A stretch of DNA of 64,000 bases from assembly GCF_017349315.1 (NCBI RefSeq), contig NZ_JAFMPP010000013.1, forward strand, positions 1 to 64,000. The letters are read 5' to 3'. A program made the position numbers and the translations under genes. Positions 16,481 to 24,914 of the stretch are shown here, piece after piece (position 1 is the first letter of the stretch; every line of letters starts with the position of its first letter). A model generated the notes under the pieces. The model did not search any database. It worked only from the letters and a program-made list of their open reading frames with translations, and was not told the origin of the DNA. The DNA comes from Jiella flava. GTDB taxonomy: Bacteria; Pseudomonadota; Alphaproteobacteria; Rhizobiales; Rhizobiaceae.

Positions 16481-17833
16481 ATGATGGTCAAGAAGGTCCT
16501 CATCGCCAATCGCGGTGAAATCGCTTTGCGGGTGCTGCGCGCCTGCAAGGAACTCGGTATCGCGACCGTTGCGGTGCATTCCACCGCCGACAACGCCGCC
16601 ATGCATGTGCGGCTTGCCGATGAGAGCGTCTGCATCGGGCCGCCGCCGTCCCGCGACAGCTATCTGAACATTCCTTCGATTCTCGCCGCCTGCGAGATCT
16701 CCGGCGCCGACGCGGTGCATCCAGGCTACGGCTTTTTGTCCGAGAACGCCCGTTTCGCCGAGATCCTCGACGCTCACGAGATTACATTTATCGGCCCGAC
16801 CGCCGAGCACATCCGCCTGATGGGCGACAAGATCGAGGCGAAGCGGACCGCTCAGCGTCTCGGAATCCCGGTCGTGCCGGGCTCGGCAGGCGCGGTCACC
16901 GATGACGCCGAGGCTCTCGCGGTTGCCGACGACATCGGCTTTCCGGTGCTGGTCAAGGCGTCGGCTGGCGGTGGCGGCCGTGGCATGAAGGTTGCCAAGA
17001 CCCGCGACGATCTCTCGCTTGCGCTGCAGACGGCCCGCCAGGAAGCCGGCGCCGCCTTCGGCGACGATGCGGTCTATATCGAGAAATATCTCGAAAAGCC
17101 CCGCCATATCGAGGTGCAGGTGTTCGGCGACGGCGCCGGCAATGCCATTCATCTCGGCGAGCGCGACTGTTCGCTGCAGCGGCGCCACCAGAAGGTCTGG
17201 GAAGAGGCCAACTCGCCGGCGCTGACGCCCGAGCAACGCGCCAAGATCGGTGACGTCTGCGCCAACGCGATGGCGCAGATGCGCTATCGCGGCGCGGGCA
17301 CCATCGAGTTCCTCTATGAGAATGGCGAGTTCTACTTCATCGAAATGAACACCCGTCTGCAGGTGGAACATCCGGTAACGGAAGCGATCACCGGTCTCGA
17401 TCTCGTCCACGAGCAGATCCGTGTGGCGAGCGCCGAAGGCCTGTCGGTGACGCAGGACCAGGTCAAATTCACCGGTCACGCCATCGAGTGCCGGATCAAC
17501 GCCGAGGACGCACGCACCTTCGCGCCGTCGCCGGGCAAGATCAGCTATTATCACGCCCCTGGCGGTCTCGGTGTGCGTGTCGATTCCGGCGTCTATCAGG
17601 GCTATTCGATTCCGCCCTTCTACGACAGCCTGATCGGCAAGCTGATCGTCCATGGCCGTGACCGCGTCGACTGTATGCGCCGGCTGCGACGGGCGCTCGA
17701 TGAGATCGTCGTCGACGGCGTCAAGACGACCCTGCCGCTGTTTCGCGATCTGGTCGACAATCCTGACATCGCCGCAGGTGCGTACGATATCCACTGGCTG
17801 GAAAAATATCTCGCGGCCAGCGCCACGAGCTAA
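16481..17833 (+). CDS. accC: Biotin carboxylase subunit of acetyl-CoA carboxylase
   Basis: 450 residues, full length. It has the N-terminal KVLIANRGEIALRVLRACKE, the glycine-rich ATP-grasp loop KASAGGGGRGMKVAKT, the catalytic segment EMNTRLQVEHPVTE and the C-terminal carboxylase signature HAIECRINAEDA. It carboxylates the biotin of AccB with ATP and bicarbonate. AAGGGGGC precedes the tandem ATG ATG at 16481. It is the last gene of the accBC pair; a hairpin follows at 17845. Confidence 0.96.
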   Translation: MMVKKVLIANRGEIALRVLRACKELGIATVAVHSTADNAAMHVRLADESVCIGPPPSRDSYLNIPSILAACEISGADAVHPGYGFLSENARFAEILDAHEITFIGPTAEHIRLMGDKIEAKRTAQRLGIPVVPGSAGAVTDDAEALAVADDIGFPVLVKASAGGGGRGMKVAKTRDDLSLALQTARQEAGAAFGDDAVYIEKYLEKPRHIEVQVFGDGAGNAIHLGERDCSLQRRHQKVWEEANSPALTPEQRAKIGDVCANAMAQMRYRGAGTIEFLYENGEFYFIEMNTRLQVEHPVTEAITGLDLVHEQIRVASAEGLSVTQDQVKFTGHAIECRINAEDARTFAPSPGKISYYHAPGGLGVRVDSGVYQGYSIPPFYDSLIGKLIVHGRDRVDCMRRLRRALDEIVVDGVKTTLPLFRDLVDNPDIAAGAYDIHWLEKYLAASATS

Positions 17834-17844
17834 GAAAACGCGCG

Positions 17845-17886
17845 CCCTGTCGCCCAGAGACGAACGCGCTCTTCGGGGCGACGGGG
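17845..17886 (+). terminator. GC-rich hairpin after accC
   Basis: CCCTGTCGCCC (17845-17855) pairs with GGGCGACGGGG (17876-17886) with one G-T pair and a 20-base loop, 12 bases after the accC stop. There is no long U tract, only GGTTTG, so it could be a weak terminator or an mRNA-stabilising 3' hairpin. Confidence 0.35.
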
Positions 17887-18048
17887 TTTGCAATTGTCTC
17901 AGAGCTCGAGGCTCGGCGGTACTTCGCCATCGACGTTTGAGCGGTTCGATTGCACCCCGTAAAATCCATTCCGGCGGTTTTTCGCAAGATTTGCGCAACG
18001 ACGGCGCTATGATCATCGCGTCTTTATTGCCGAAAAGCTGAGGCCCCC

Positions 18049-18717
18049 ATGGCGAGACGCGGCGGACAAAAGCTCACTGTCACGCCGGAGCTTTTGTTGA
18101 AAGCCTATGCTTCGGGCATCTTTCCGATGGCTGAAGCCGTCGACGATCCGCAAATTTTCTGGGTCGATCCGACCGATCGCGGGGTTCTCCCACTCGACGG
18201 CTTTCACCTGCCACGCAGCCTGAAGAAGGTGATCCGCAGGGATCGCTTCACAATCCGGGTCGACACCGCCTTTGCCGCTGTCGTCGACGGCTGCGCGGAA
18301 GCCGCTCCCGGCCGCGAGAACACCTGGATCAACGGACAGATCCGCGACCTCTATATCGCCCTGCACCGTGAGGGGTTCGCCCATTCGGTGGAGGCCTATG
18401 ACAGCGAGCGGCTGGTGGGCGGTCTTTACGGCGTCGCGATCAATGGCGCGTTTTTCGGCGAGAGCATGTTTTCCCGCCAGACGGACGCGTCGAAAGTCGC
18501 CCTTGCCTTTCTGTGCGAGCGCCTTATCCGCGGCGGCTATACGCTGCTCGACACACAATTCATCACCGACCATCTCGCGCGCTTCGGCGCGATCGAAATC
18601 GAGCGGAAGACCTATCACGTCCTGTTGCAGGAGGCGCTGGCGGTTGCGGCGACCTTCTATCCGGCCGGGGCCGGAACGTCCGACTCGGTCTTGCAGCTCT
18701 TCAGCCAGACGTCATAG
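18049..18717 (+). CDS. aat: Leucyl/phenylalanyl-tRNA-protein transferase
   Basis: 222 residues, the usual alphaproteobacterial length. It transfers Leu or Phe from tRNA to proteins with N-terminal Arg or Lys, marking them for ClpAP. Visible motifs: LLLKAYASGIFPMAE, FWVDPTDRGVLPLDGFHLPR, ENTWINGQIRDLYIALHREG, GGLYGVAINGAFFGESMFSR and LLDTQFITDHLARFGA. It follows accBC as in many relatives. Its 3' end overlaps the convergent DUF2155 gene by 61 bases. Confidence 0.95.
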   Translation: MARRGGQKLTVTPELLLKAYASGIFPMAEAVDDPQIFWVDPTDRGVLPLDGFHLPRSLKKVIRRDRFTIRVDTAFAAVVDGCAEAAPGRENTWINGQIRDLYIALHREGFAHSVEAYDSERLVGGLYGVAINGAFFGESMFSRQTDASKVALAFLCERLIRGGYTLLDTQFITDHLARFGAIEIERKTYHVLLQEALAVAATFYPAGAGTSDSVLQLFSQTS

Positions 18718-19112
18718 ACTGGGTGCTCGACGGCGTTGAGACCGGGCGAATCGGCAAACATCCAGCCGGAAAAGATCCGTTGGATCTTGCGGTTGAGGGT
18801 GATCTCATCGATCTGCACAAAGGCGTCGGTCTTTTCCGCTTCGCCCTCGGCGCTGGTCAAGCACACCCGCGGCGTCACCCGCAGCGCCCCGAACTGCACC
18901 GTTTCGTCGATATAGACGTCGAAGCTCGTGATGCGCCCGGTGATCTTGTCGAGGCCGGAAAAGACCGCCACCGGATTCTTGATACGCTTGACGGGCGTTG
19001 CGAATTTCGCGTCCGTATCGCCGCCGATGTCGCCATCCTGCGCATGCACAACGGGCGCGTACGCACCAAGGGCGACCGCCAGAGCGGCTGTGAAAAGCAG
19101 GCGGGATGTCAT
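18657..19112 (-). CDS. DUF2155 exported protein
   Basis: 151 residues from ATG 19112. A signal peptide (RLLFTAALAVALGAYAPVVH) is followed by the conserved AVFSGLDKITGRITSFDVYI, RVCLTSAEGEAEKTDAFVQI and FSGWMFADSPGLNAVEHPVY. The function is not established; the family is alphaproteobacterial and regularly lies between aat and the NDUFA12 gene, as here. A longer start at 19178 would destroy the signal peptide. It overlaps aat tail to tail. Confidence 0.88.
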   Translation of the reverse strand: MTSRLLFTAALAVALGAYAPVVHAQDGDIGGDTDAKFATPVKRIKNPVAVFSGLDKITGRITSFDVYIDETVQFGALRVTPRVCLTSAEGEAEKTDAFVQIDEITLNRKIQRIFSGWMFADSPGLNAVEHPVYDVWLKSCKTESDVPAPAG

Positions 19113-19128
19113 CCTGACGCCGATCGGA

Positions 19129-19512
19129 TCAGGGCGTCCAGGCGTCGTATTCGCCGGTGACGCGGGGGCGCTCGGCATCCGGCCGCAGCAGCGAGCCCGT
19201 CGGGCGATACGCCTTGGCGGTGCCCGTCAGATTCGGCTGGAACGACTTTTGCCACGCGCGCGGGGTGTAATTTTCTTCGCTTGGCGGCGTATCGACGCGA
19301 TGATGCATCCAGCCGTGCCAGCCGGTTGGGATCGCCGTCGCCTCGACCGGGCCGTTGAAGGTCATCCAGCGGCGCGACCCATCGGCGTTCGTATAGTAGA
19401 CGTTGCCGAACTCGTCCTCACCCACCTTCTTGCCGAAGCGCCAGGTGTAGAACCGCGTGCCGATCGTCTGACCGTGCCACCAGGTGAAAATCTGAAGAAG
19501 CAGTTCCTTCAT
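19129..19512 (-). CDS. NADH dehydrogenase accessory subunit NDUFA12 (B17.2-like)
   Basis: 127 residues. It matches the NDUFA12 family: the TWWHGQTIGTRFYTWRFGKK start, VGEDEFGNVYYTN, WMTFNGPVEATAIPTGWHGW, and the C-terminal NLTGTAKAYRPTGSL. It is a supernumerary subunit of complex I, found in alphaproteobacteria and mitochondria, bound at the membrane-arm/peripheral-arm junction. The DUF2155 gene follows after 16 bases on the same strand. Confidence 0.93.
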   Translation of the reverse strand: MKELLLQIFTWWHGQTIGTRFYTWRFGKKVGEDEFGNVYYTNADGSRRWMTFNGPVEATAIPTGWHGWMHHRVDTPPSEENYTPRAWQKSFQPNLTGTAKAYRPTGSLLRPDAERPRVTGEYDAWTP

Positions 19513-19624
19513 GGGAATTCCGATCCATGCAAAGTCTGCGCCGTTATGCGTCCCGCAAACTCAAATGTCCACCCGCAAAGCCGGCCTTTCCGCCGTCTGT
19601 CAAGACGGGTATCAGGCCGCCAAG

Positions 19625-20098
19625 TCAATCGGGCTCGTGTAGCGACGCATTCTGACCGGTCCGTCCGCGGCCTTCCCCCGCCGACTCGCGCCGATCGACC
19701 CAGTGGACCATCACCAGAAGCAGGCCGAGGGCGATCATGGTCGCGGCAAGCCCTGCCAGGAACATCCCGGACGTGCTGTCGACCTCAAGCAGGATCAGCT
19801 TTCGCACGACGGCCAGCACCCCGATCACCACCACCGTCTTGACCTGCGCCAGCCGATGGTCGCCGATCGCCATCTGATGGATCGAATGGGCAAGCTCCAG
19901 CGCGATCACCACCGCCAGCACCCGGTCGAACAGCACCTGAAACGAATTGTATTCGAGTGGATGGCCGAGATCGGCGAGCGCCAGCCCGGTGGCGCGCAAA
20001 AAGCTCCAGAGTGCCAGCAGCACGACGCCGACCATGCCGACCAGAAGAAGGTTGGCGATCACCCGCTCAAAGCGGAAATAGAGTTTGACGAGATGCAT
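19625..20098 (-). CDS. PsiE-like inner-membrane protein
   Basis: 157 residues from ATG 20098. Four hydrophobic segments are visible (ANLLLVGMVGVVLLALWSFL, VLFDRVLAVVIALELAHSI, VKTVVVIGVLAVVRKLILLE, MFLAGLAATMIALGLLLVMV). They match the phosphate-starvation-inducible PsiE family, whose function is not known. The C-terminus is short and charged. The upstream ATG at 20152 adds an unlikely hydrophilic leader. No pho box was recognised in the region upstream. Confidence 0.75.
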   Translation of the reverse strand: MHLVKLYFRFERVIANLLLVGMVGVVLLALWSFLRATGLALADLGHPLEYNSFQVLFDRVLAVVIALELAHSIHQMAIGDHRLAQVKTVVVIGVLAVVRKLILLEVDSTSGMFLAGLAATMIALGLLLVMVHWVDRRESAGEGRGRTGQNASLHEPD

Positions 20099-20475
20099 GG
20101 CAGCGCTCTGGTTTGAGCGAGTCAGGCTTCGATGACCTGCCCGCCCCACCAAAAACTGGCCGGATTCATCTCATCGTCCACCTTGCGCTGCACAAATGGC
20201 CCGCACAACCTTTCATTCAGCGACAGGAGTGCATTCAAGGGCATTTGATTGCCTCGCAATGTTTGAAAACCAGCCGGCACGGATCGGATTTCCCGGGCGC
20301 GCGCCCACCTCGTGGATTGAATTTGACATTTGCATCCCAGTTGGGGTCGTCCGTTGAATCCAATGTCAAATCCGAAAAAATTCAGGAGAATCATAACCTT
20401 GGCTCGTGGTCATTGCGATTCCGACATGTGCTGAGCGGTCTCCGCAACACGGAACCAAATGTCGAAATCGGACCC
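20099..20475. other. Intergenic region upstream of the PsiE-like gene
   Basis: 377 bases without a convincing gene. It contains the inverted repeat listed at 20321-20371 and an AT-rich patch (CCGAAAAAATTCAGG). The promoter of the PsiE-like gene should lie at its left end. Both strands have short open frames but none with family resemblance. Confidence 0.5.
20321..20371. repeat. Inverted repeat ATTTGACATT / AATGTCAAAT
   Basis: Perfect 10-base arms at 20321-20330 and 20362-20371, separated by 31 bases. It could be a pair of operator half-sites or a hairpin in a transcript of either strand. No function is assigned. Confidence 0.45.
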
Positions 20476-20976
20476 CTAGCCGCCCAGTGGGCGCTCATAG
20501 ACCGCTGCCGGCATCCCGCTCCCGGGCCCGCAATCGGCGGTTTCCGCAACCTTCACGAAGCCCTTTGCCTGGTAAAAGGCGATGGCCTTGGCATTGGCCG
20601 CCTCGACTTCGAGGCGCAGCCGTGTGGCATCGGGAAAGGCGTCAAGGATCTCCTCGAGCAGCGCCGTGCCGATCCCCTGCCCCTGACAATTCGGATGGAC
20701 ATAGAGCTGGTGGAGCAGCACCAACTTCTTTTCCCGGTCGGACGATGCGGCGAAGGCCATCCCGCCAAGGCGGCTTCCATCATCGGCGACGATGAATTCA
20801 GACTCTGGCCGCGTCAGGCGCGTTTGAAGCGCCGGGACCGAATGCCAGGACGCGGTGATCTCGGCGACCTTCTGCGGGCCGTAGATCCCGTCATAGGTGT
20901 CGTGCCAGGCCGCGCAGAGCAGCGCGCTGATCGCGTTCAGATCCCGCTTGCCGGCGCTGCGAACGAAAAACCTCAT
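20476..20976 (-). CDS. GNAT-family N-acetyltransferase
   Basis: 166 residues. The GNAT fold is shown by the acetyl-CoA binding segment [20 protein letters not shown] (the Q/R-x-x-G-x-G/A loop) and [20 protein letters not shown]. The start overlaps the gatB stop by four bases (ATGA), so it is translationally coupled to gatB. The N-terminal [10 protein letters not shown] is common in GNATs of unknown substrate. No specific function is assigned. Confidence 0.85.
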   Translation of the reverse strand: MRFFVRSAGKRDLNAISALLCAAWHDTYDGIYGPQKVAEITASWHSVPALQTRLTRPESEFIVADDGSRLGGMAFAASSDREKKLVLLHQLYVHPNCQGQGIGTALLEEILDAFPDATRLRLEVEAANAKAIAFYQAKGFVKVAETADCGPGSGMPAAVYERPLGG

Positions 20977-22472
20977 TCGATGCCGAGCTTTGCCTTGACC
21001 AGCGCGTTCACCGCCTGGGGATTGGCCTTACCACCGGTCGCCTTCATCACTTGGCCGACGAACCAGCCGGCAAGACTCGGCTTGGCCTTGGCCTGCTCGA
21101 CCTTGTCGGGATTGGCGGCGATCACCTCGTCGACTGCCTTTTCGATGGCGCCGGTATCGGTGACCTGCTTCATCCCGCGCGCTTCGACGAGCTGCTTCGG
21201 ATCGCCACCTTCGGTCCAGACGATCTCGAACAGATCCTTGGCGATCTTGCCGGAGATCGTGCCCTCGCGGATGAGGTCGAGAATCGCGCCGAGCTGCTCG
21301 GCCGAGACCGGCGTGTCCTCGATGCCTTTGCCGGACTTGTTCAACGCGCCGAGAAGATCGTTGATCACCCAGTTGGCCGCCTGCTTGGCGTCGCGGCCCG
21401 CCGCGACCCGTTCGAAGAAGTCGGCGATCGCCTTTTCCGAGACGAGGATCGAGGCGTCATAGGCCGACAGGCCCGCATCACGGATCAGCCGCGCCCTCTT
21501 GTCGTCCGGAAGCTCGGGCAGATCGGCGAGCAGCGCGTCGATATAGGCCTGGTCGAATTCCAGCGGCAAAAGATCGGGATCGGGGAAATAGCGATAGTCG
21601 TGGGCGTCTTCCTTGGTGCGCATCGCCCGCGTTTCGCCCTTGGCCGGATCAAACAGCCGCGTCTCCTGATCGATGACGCCGCCGTCCTCGATGATCGCGA
21701 TCTGCCGCCGCGCCTCCGATTCGATCGCCTGGCCGACAAAGCGGATCGAGTTGACGTTCTTGATTTCGCAGCGGGTGCCGAAGGCGCCGCCCGGACGGCG
21801 CACCGAGACATTGACGTCGGCCCGCATCGAGCCTTCGTCCATATTGCCGTCGCAGGTGCCGAGATAGCGCAGGATGGTGCGCAGCTTGGTCAGATATGCC
21901 TTGGCCTCGTCGGCCGAGCGCATATCGGGTTTGGAGACGATCTCCATCAGCGCGACGCCCGACCGGTTGAGGTCGACGAACGACATGGTCGGATGCTGGT
22001 CGTGCATCGACTTGCCGGCGTCCTGCTCGAGATGCAGCCGCTCGACGCCGACCTCGATTTCGGCAAATTCTCCCTGCTTGTCGGGCCCGACGGAGACAAT
22101 CACCGTGCCCTCGCCGACGATCGGATCCTTGTATTGGGAGATCTGATAGCCCTGCGGCAGATCCGGATAGAAATAGTTCTTGCGGTCGAAGACCGAGCGC
22201 TGGTTGATCTGCGCCTTGAGGCCGAGGCCGGTGCGGATCGCCTGGCGCACGCATTCCTCGTTGATCACCGGCAGCATGCCGGGCATTGCCGCGTCGACCA
22301 GGCTGACATGGGAGTTCGGCTCGGCGCCGAAACCGGTGGAAGCGCCGGAAAACAGCTTCGCCTCGGAATTCACCTGGGCGTGTACCTCCATGCCGATGAC
22401 GATCTCCCAATCGCCGGTGGCGCCGGAAATGAAGGTCTTCGGATCGGGGGTGCGGGTGTCGACGATGGTCAT
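20973..22472 (-). CDS. gatB: Asp-tRNA(Asn)/Glu-tRNA(Gln) amidotransferase subunit B
   Basis: 499 residues. GatB binds and phosphorylates the misacylated tRNA-bound Glu or Asp before amidation by GatA. Motifs: [46 protein letters not shown]-like [20 protein letters not shown] and, at the C-terminus, the YqeY-like tail with [20 protein letters not shown]. It lies about 2.4 kb downstream of gatA, separated by the MocR/DUF1127 pair, and is followed by a coupled GNAT gene. Confidence 0.96.
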   Translation of the reverse strand: MTIVDTRTPDPKTFISGATGDWEIVIGMEVHAQVNSEAKLFSGASTGFGAEPNSHVSLVDAAMPGMLPVINEECVRQAIRTGLGLKAQINQRSVFDRKNYFYPDLPQGYQISQYKDPIVGEGTVIVSVGPDKQGEFAEIEVGVERLHLEQDAGKSMHDQHPTMSFVDLNRSGVALMEIVSKPDMRSADEAKAYLTKLRTILRYLGTCDGNMDEGSMRADVNVSVRRPGGAFGTRCEIKNVNSIRFVGQAIESEARRQIAIIEDGGVIDQETRLFDPAKGETRAMRTKEDAHDYRYFPDPDLLPLEFDQAYIDALLADLPELPDDKRARLIRDAGLSAYDASILVSEKAIADFFERVAAGRDAKQAANWVINDLLGALNKSGKGIEDTPVSAEQLGAILDLIREGTISGKIAKDLFEIVWTEGGDPKQLVEARGMKQVTDTGAIEKAVDEVIAANPDKVEQAKAKPSLAGWFVGQVMKATGGKANPQAVNALVKAKLGIE

Positions 22473-22601
22473 GGTCTTCGTCCGGAAGCTGCAAGTGGTC
22501 TCTCAACCTGTCGCTAAAACAAAGGGAGAGACGGTTCAAGCCGCCGATCATCTCAGCCGTTCACCCATCGGCAGCTGAGGTTGGGCCGACGTCCCCTGCA
22601 T

Positions 22602-24023
22602 TCACGCGACGCTCTCATAGGAAATACTGCCGCTGTCGATCAGGCCCTTCAGCGTCGTCAGCGCCGCGGCGAGCGTTTCGCGGTCGCGGACCACCGACAG
22701 ACCGATCCGCACGCAATGGCGCTGGCGCTCGCCTCGCACCGGTCGGTATTCGTCCTCGCCGTGGATGCGGATATTGTGGTTGCGCGCCGCAAGCAGGAAG
22801 GCCGGTGACGTCCAGGGCGCCGGCAATTGCACCCAGCGGAACGGCATGGCCGCCGCGACATCCGTGGTCGGCGCAGCAACGATGCGATTGAACAACATGC
22901 CGCGCGCCGCGATCTCGGCGACCACGCGGCGCTTCACCGTCTCGGCCGCGCCGCTCAAGACGAGCCGGGCCGCCGCCTCCATGTTAAGAAACGGCCGACC
23001 GCCGCTCAGCATATTGTGCGCCACAGTGGTGCGGATCGCCTGGCCGCGCGGGCAGACCACCCATCCGGCCCGTAAGCCGGCCGCCACGGTCTTCGACAGA
23101 CCTTCGAGAAAGAACGTGCGCTCCGGCGCCAGCGCCGCGATCGGCGGGATGGCGTCCGGCATCAGCCGGCCATAAACATTGTCTTCAATAATCGTGAGAT
23201 TGTGTCGCCGAGCGACAGATACAATCTCCTCGCGCCGCTTGAGCGACATGCGGGCTGCGGTCGGGTTGTTCGCCGCCGGCGTCAGGAAGATCGCCCGCGG
23301 ATGCTGACGCGCGGCGCAGCGGTCGAGATCATCGGGCAGCATGCCCTCTTCGTCCATCGCCACCGCCAAGGGCAAGCGACCGATTGTCGTTGCCCCGCGC
23401 GCCACGGTCGAATAGCACAGCTCCTCGAAGGCGATCCGATCGCCTGGATGGGTGGTCACGGTGACCACCGCCTGGATCGCGGCGTCGACGCCGAGGGTCG
23501 GCACGACATTCGCCGGATCCGGCCGCCAGCCGCCAGTCTCAAGCCACGCCGTCCCCGCCTCCAGCCAAGTCTGCGGCACTTCGCGGACATAATCAATGAT
23601 CTGACGGGGACAATCGCGGATGACCTCGGCGATGGTCCGCGCGATCTCCTCGGCCTGATCGACATCCGGCGAGGCCGTCGAATCGAGCGCGATGACCGGC
23701 TCGACGGGCGCAGCGGTGCCGAGCCCGCGCGCCAACGGAAAGTCGCCTCCCATCACCGGCGTCGACGCCGAAGCCGTTTCGATGGCCCGAACATAGGTGC
23801 CGCGGCCGACTTCGCCGGTGGTGAGCCCCCGCTCGCGGGCGATCTGATAGGCCCGGCCGATGGTGCCGACGGTAACCTTGAGATCGAAGGCGATGTCGCG
23901 TTGCGGCGGGAGCTTGTCGCCAGGTTTCAACAGGCCATCGACGATCGCCCGCTCGATGGCATTGGCCAGCCGCAGATAGAACGGCATGGCGGCATCATCG
24001 GAGATCTCGAACGCGATTGTCAC
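22602..24023 (-). CDS. MocR/PdxR-type regulator (GntR HTH fused to aminotransferase)
   Basis: 473 residues from GTG 24023, which has GAGAGG seven bases upstream; a longer frame begins at 24071 but runs over the operator region. Residues 1-75 are a GntR winged helix (YLRLANAIERAIVDGLLKPG, LPPQRDIAFDLKVTVGTIGR). The rest is a fold-type I aminotransferase domain with LTPAANNPTAARMSL, IIEDNVYGRLMP and the PLP-lysine segment EGLSKTVAAGLRAGWVVCP. MocR proteins use PLP as ligand or cofactor in regulation. It is divergent from a DUF1127 gene, with dyad sites between them. Confidence 0.88.
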   Translation of the reverse strand: MTIAFEISDDAAMPFYLRLANAIERAIVDGLLKPGDKLPPQRDIAFDLKVTVGTIGRAYQIARERGLTTGEVGRGTYVRAIETASASTPVMGGDFPLARGLGTAAPVEPVIALDSTASPDVDQAEEIARTIAEVIRDCPRQIIDYVREVPQTWLEAGTAWLETGGWRPDPANVVPTLGVDAAIQAVVTVTTHPGDRIAFEELCYSTVARGATTIGRLPLAVAMDEEGMLPDDLDRCAARQHPRAIFLTPAANNPTAARMSLKRREEIVSVARRHNLTIIEDNVYGRLMPDAIPPIAALAPERTFFLEGLSKTVAAGLRAGWVVCPRGQAIRTTVAHNMLSGGRPFLNMEAAARLVLSGAAETVKRRVVAEIAARGMLFNRIVAAPTTDVAAAMPFRWVQLPAPWTSPAFLLAARNHNIRIHGEDEYRPVRGERQRHCVRIGLSVVRDRETLAAALTTLKGLIDSGSISYESVA

Positions 24024-24047
24024 CCATACACCTCTCTTTGTCACCCT

Positions 24048-24087
24048 GCTACTTTTGCGATTGTAGCACAATCTTCTTCCGCTACAA
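24048..24087. promoter_or_regulatory. Candidate MocR operator between divergent genes
   Basis: TTGTAGC (24061-24067) and GCTACAA (24081-24087) form a perfect 7-base inverted repeat with a 13-base spacer. A third half-site, GCTAC, is at 24048-24052. The dyad lies between the MocR gene (start 24023) and the DUF1127 gene (start 24130). The arrangement suits autoregulation plus control of the divergent gene; binding is inferred. Confidence 0.5.
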
Positions 24088-24129
24088 CAACATCACATTA
24101 AAGAGGGGAACAAAGAGGAAATTGATACC

Positions 24130-24408
24130 ATGACAATGCATCACCCCAGACTCTCGCCAATCGAGGATCGGCCGCCCGCCCGCTTCGTGCGTCTGCGCAA
24201 CCGCCCGGCGGCCTTGCCGGGGCCGACGACGCTGCTTCGGACGATCGGTGCAGCCATGGTCGCCACGTCGCAGGCATTTTCGGGCCGCCGCAAGATGCGG
24301 CGCGACCTTCTCGACTTGTCCGACGATCGACTGCGCGACATCGGCATCACCCGCGACGAAGCCTTGCGCGCCGCCGAGCGGATCGCCTGGCGCAGCGACT
24401 GGACGTGA
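24130..24408 (+). CDS. DUF1127 small protein
   Basis: 92 residues. A basic N-terminal half is followed by the DUF1127 (YjiS-like) C-terminal motif RRDLLDLSDDRLRDIGITRD. Alphaproteobacterial DUF1127 proteins include RNA-binding regulators of phosphate and carbon metabolism, but that cannot be assumed here. AAAGAGGAA lies ten bases upstream of ATG 24130. It is divergent from the MocR gene and shares its control region, so it is a likely MocR target. Confidence 0.82.
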   Translation: MTMHHPRLSPIEDRPPARFVRLRNRPAALPGPTTLLRTIGAAMVATSQAFSGRRKMRRDLLDLSDDRLRDIGITRDEALRAAERIAWRSDWT

Positions 24409-24581
24409 GCGCAGAGCGGCGTGAGGCAGCACCCGGGCGACAAGTCGGGGTCGTCTCGAGTGATCGCCGCCGCCGGGGATTTGGTCAACCCGGACAGCCC
24501 GCCGGCGGAAACAAAATAGGGGCGCAAATTTTCCCTTTGCGCCCCTATCGGTTTGCCCGCACATCGGCCGCTACAGTATCG

Positions 24582-24676
24582 GACCGAAAAGCCGAATCGA
24601 TTTTCGGTCCGCACGATGCGTCAATTCAGAAAATGAGAGCGTCCTGTCTGCGTCCGATCAGACGCAAGGCGCTCTA
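24582..24676. repeat. Dispersed hairpin repeat, copy R1
   Basis: Contains a CCGAAAAG..CGATTTTCGG dyad, GCACGATGCG..CAATTC, and the near-palindrome TGCGTCCGATCAGACGCA (24649-24666), ending GCGCTCTA. The same order of blocks occurs at 62009-62104, inverted at 60184-60280, and degenerated at 55384-55479. The terminal CTA (24674-24676) is the complement of the TAG stop of the adjacent minus-strand gene. Confidence 0.7.
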
Positions 24677-24913
24677 TGCTGAGAGCCTGAGTTCCGCGAC
24701 GATGGCGTCCCGCTCGTCGTCGAGATCGCTCGTCGCGACCCGCCGCCCGGCCCGCCGATACCAGTAAGCGGCATTGCCGAGATCGCCCTCGACTCGGTGG
24801 AGATGGGCATGGATCCAGGCGGCATCAGCCGAAGGATCGTCCTGGACGATCGCATGGGCCCCGTTCCAATCGCCGGCCGTCAACCGTTCGACGGCCTCCG
24901 CCAGCCCCGCCAT
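24674..24913 (-). CDS. Small conserved-looking protein downstream of gatA
   Basis: 79 residues from ATG 24913 (MAGLAEAVERLTAGDWNGAH). It looks like one or two short helical repeats of TPR or Sel1 character: AWIHAHLHRVEGDLGNAAYW, then YRRAGRRV. It starts one base after the gatA stop (24915) and is therefore probably in the gatCA operon. Function unknown. Its stop codon lies inside the end of repeat R1. Confidence 0.7.
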   Translation of the reverse strand: MAGLAEAVERLTAGDWNGAHAIVQDDPSADAAWIHAHLHRVEGDLGNAAYWYRRAGRRVATSDLDDERDAIVAELRLSA

Positions 24914-24914
24914 C

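Noticed and set aside
17935-17960. GGTTCGATTGCACC resembling a tRNA T-arm
   Set aside because: No acceptor, D or anticodon stems can be built around it.
15971-18016. A 681-codon minus-strand open frame
   Set aside because: Antisense to accB and accC. Long shadow frames are expected in GC-rich coding DNA.
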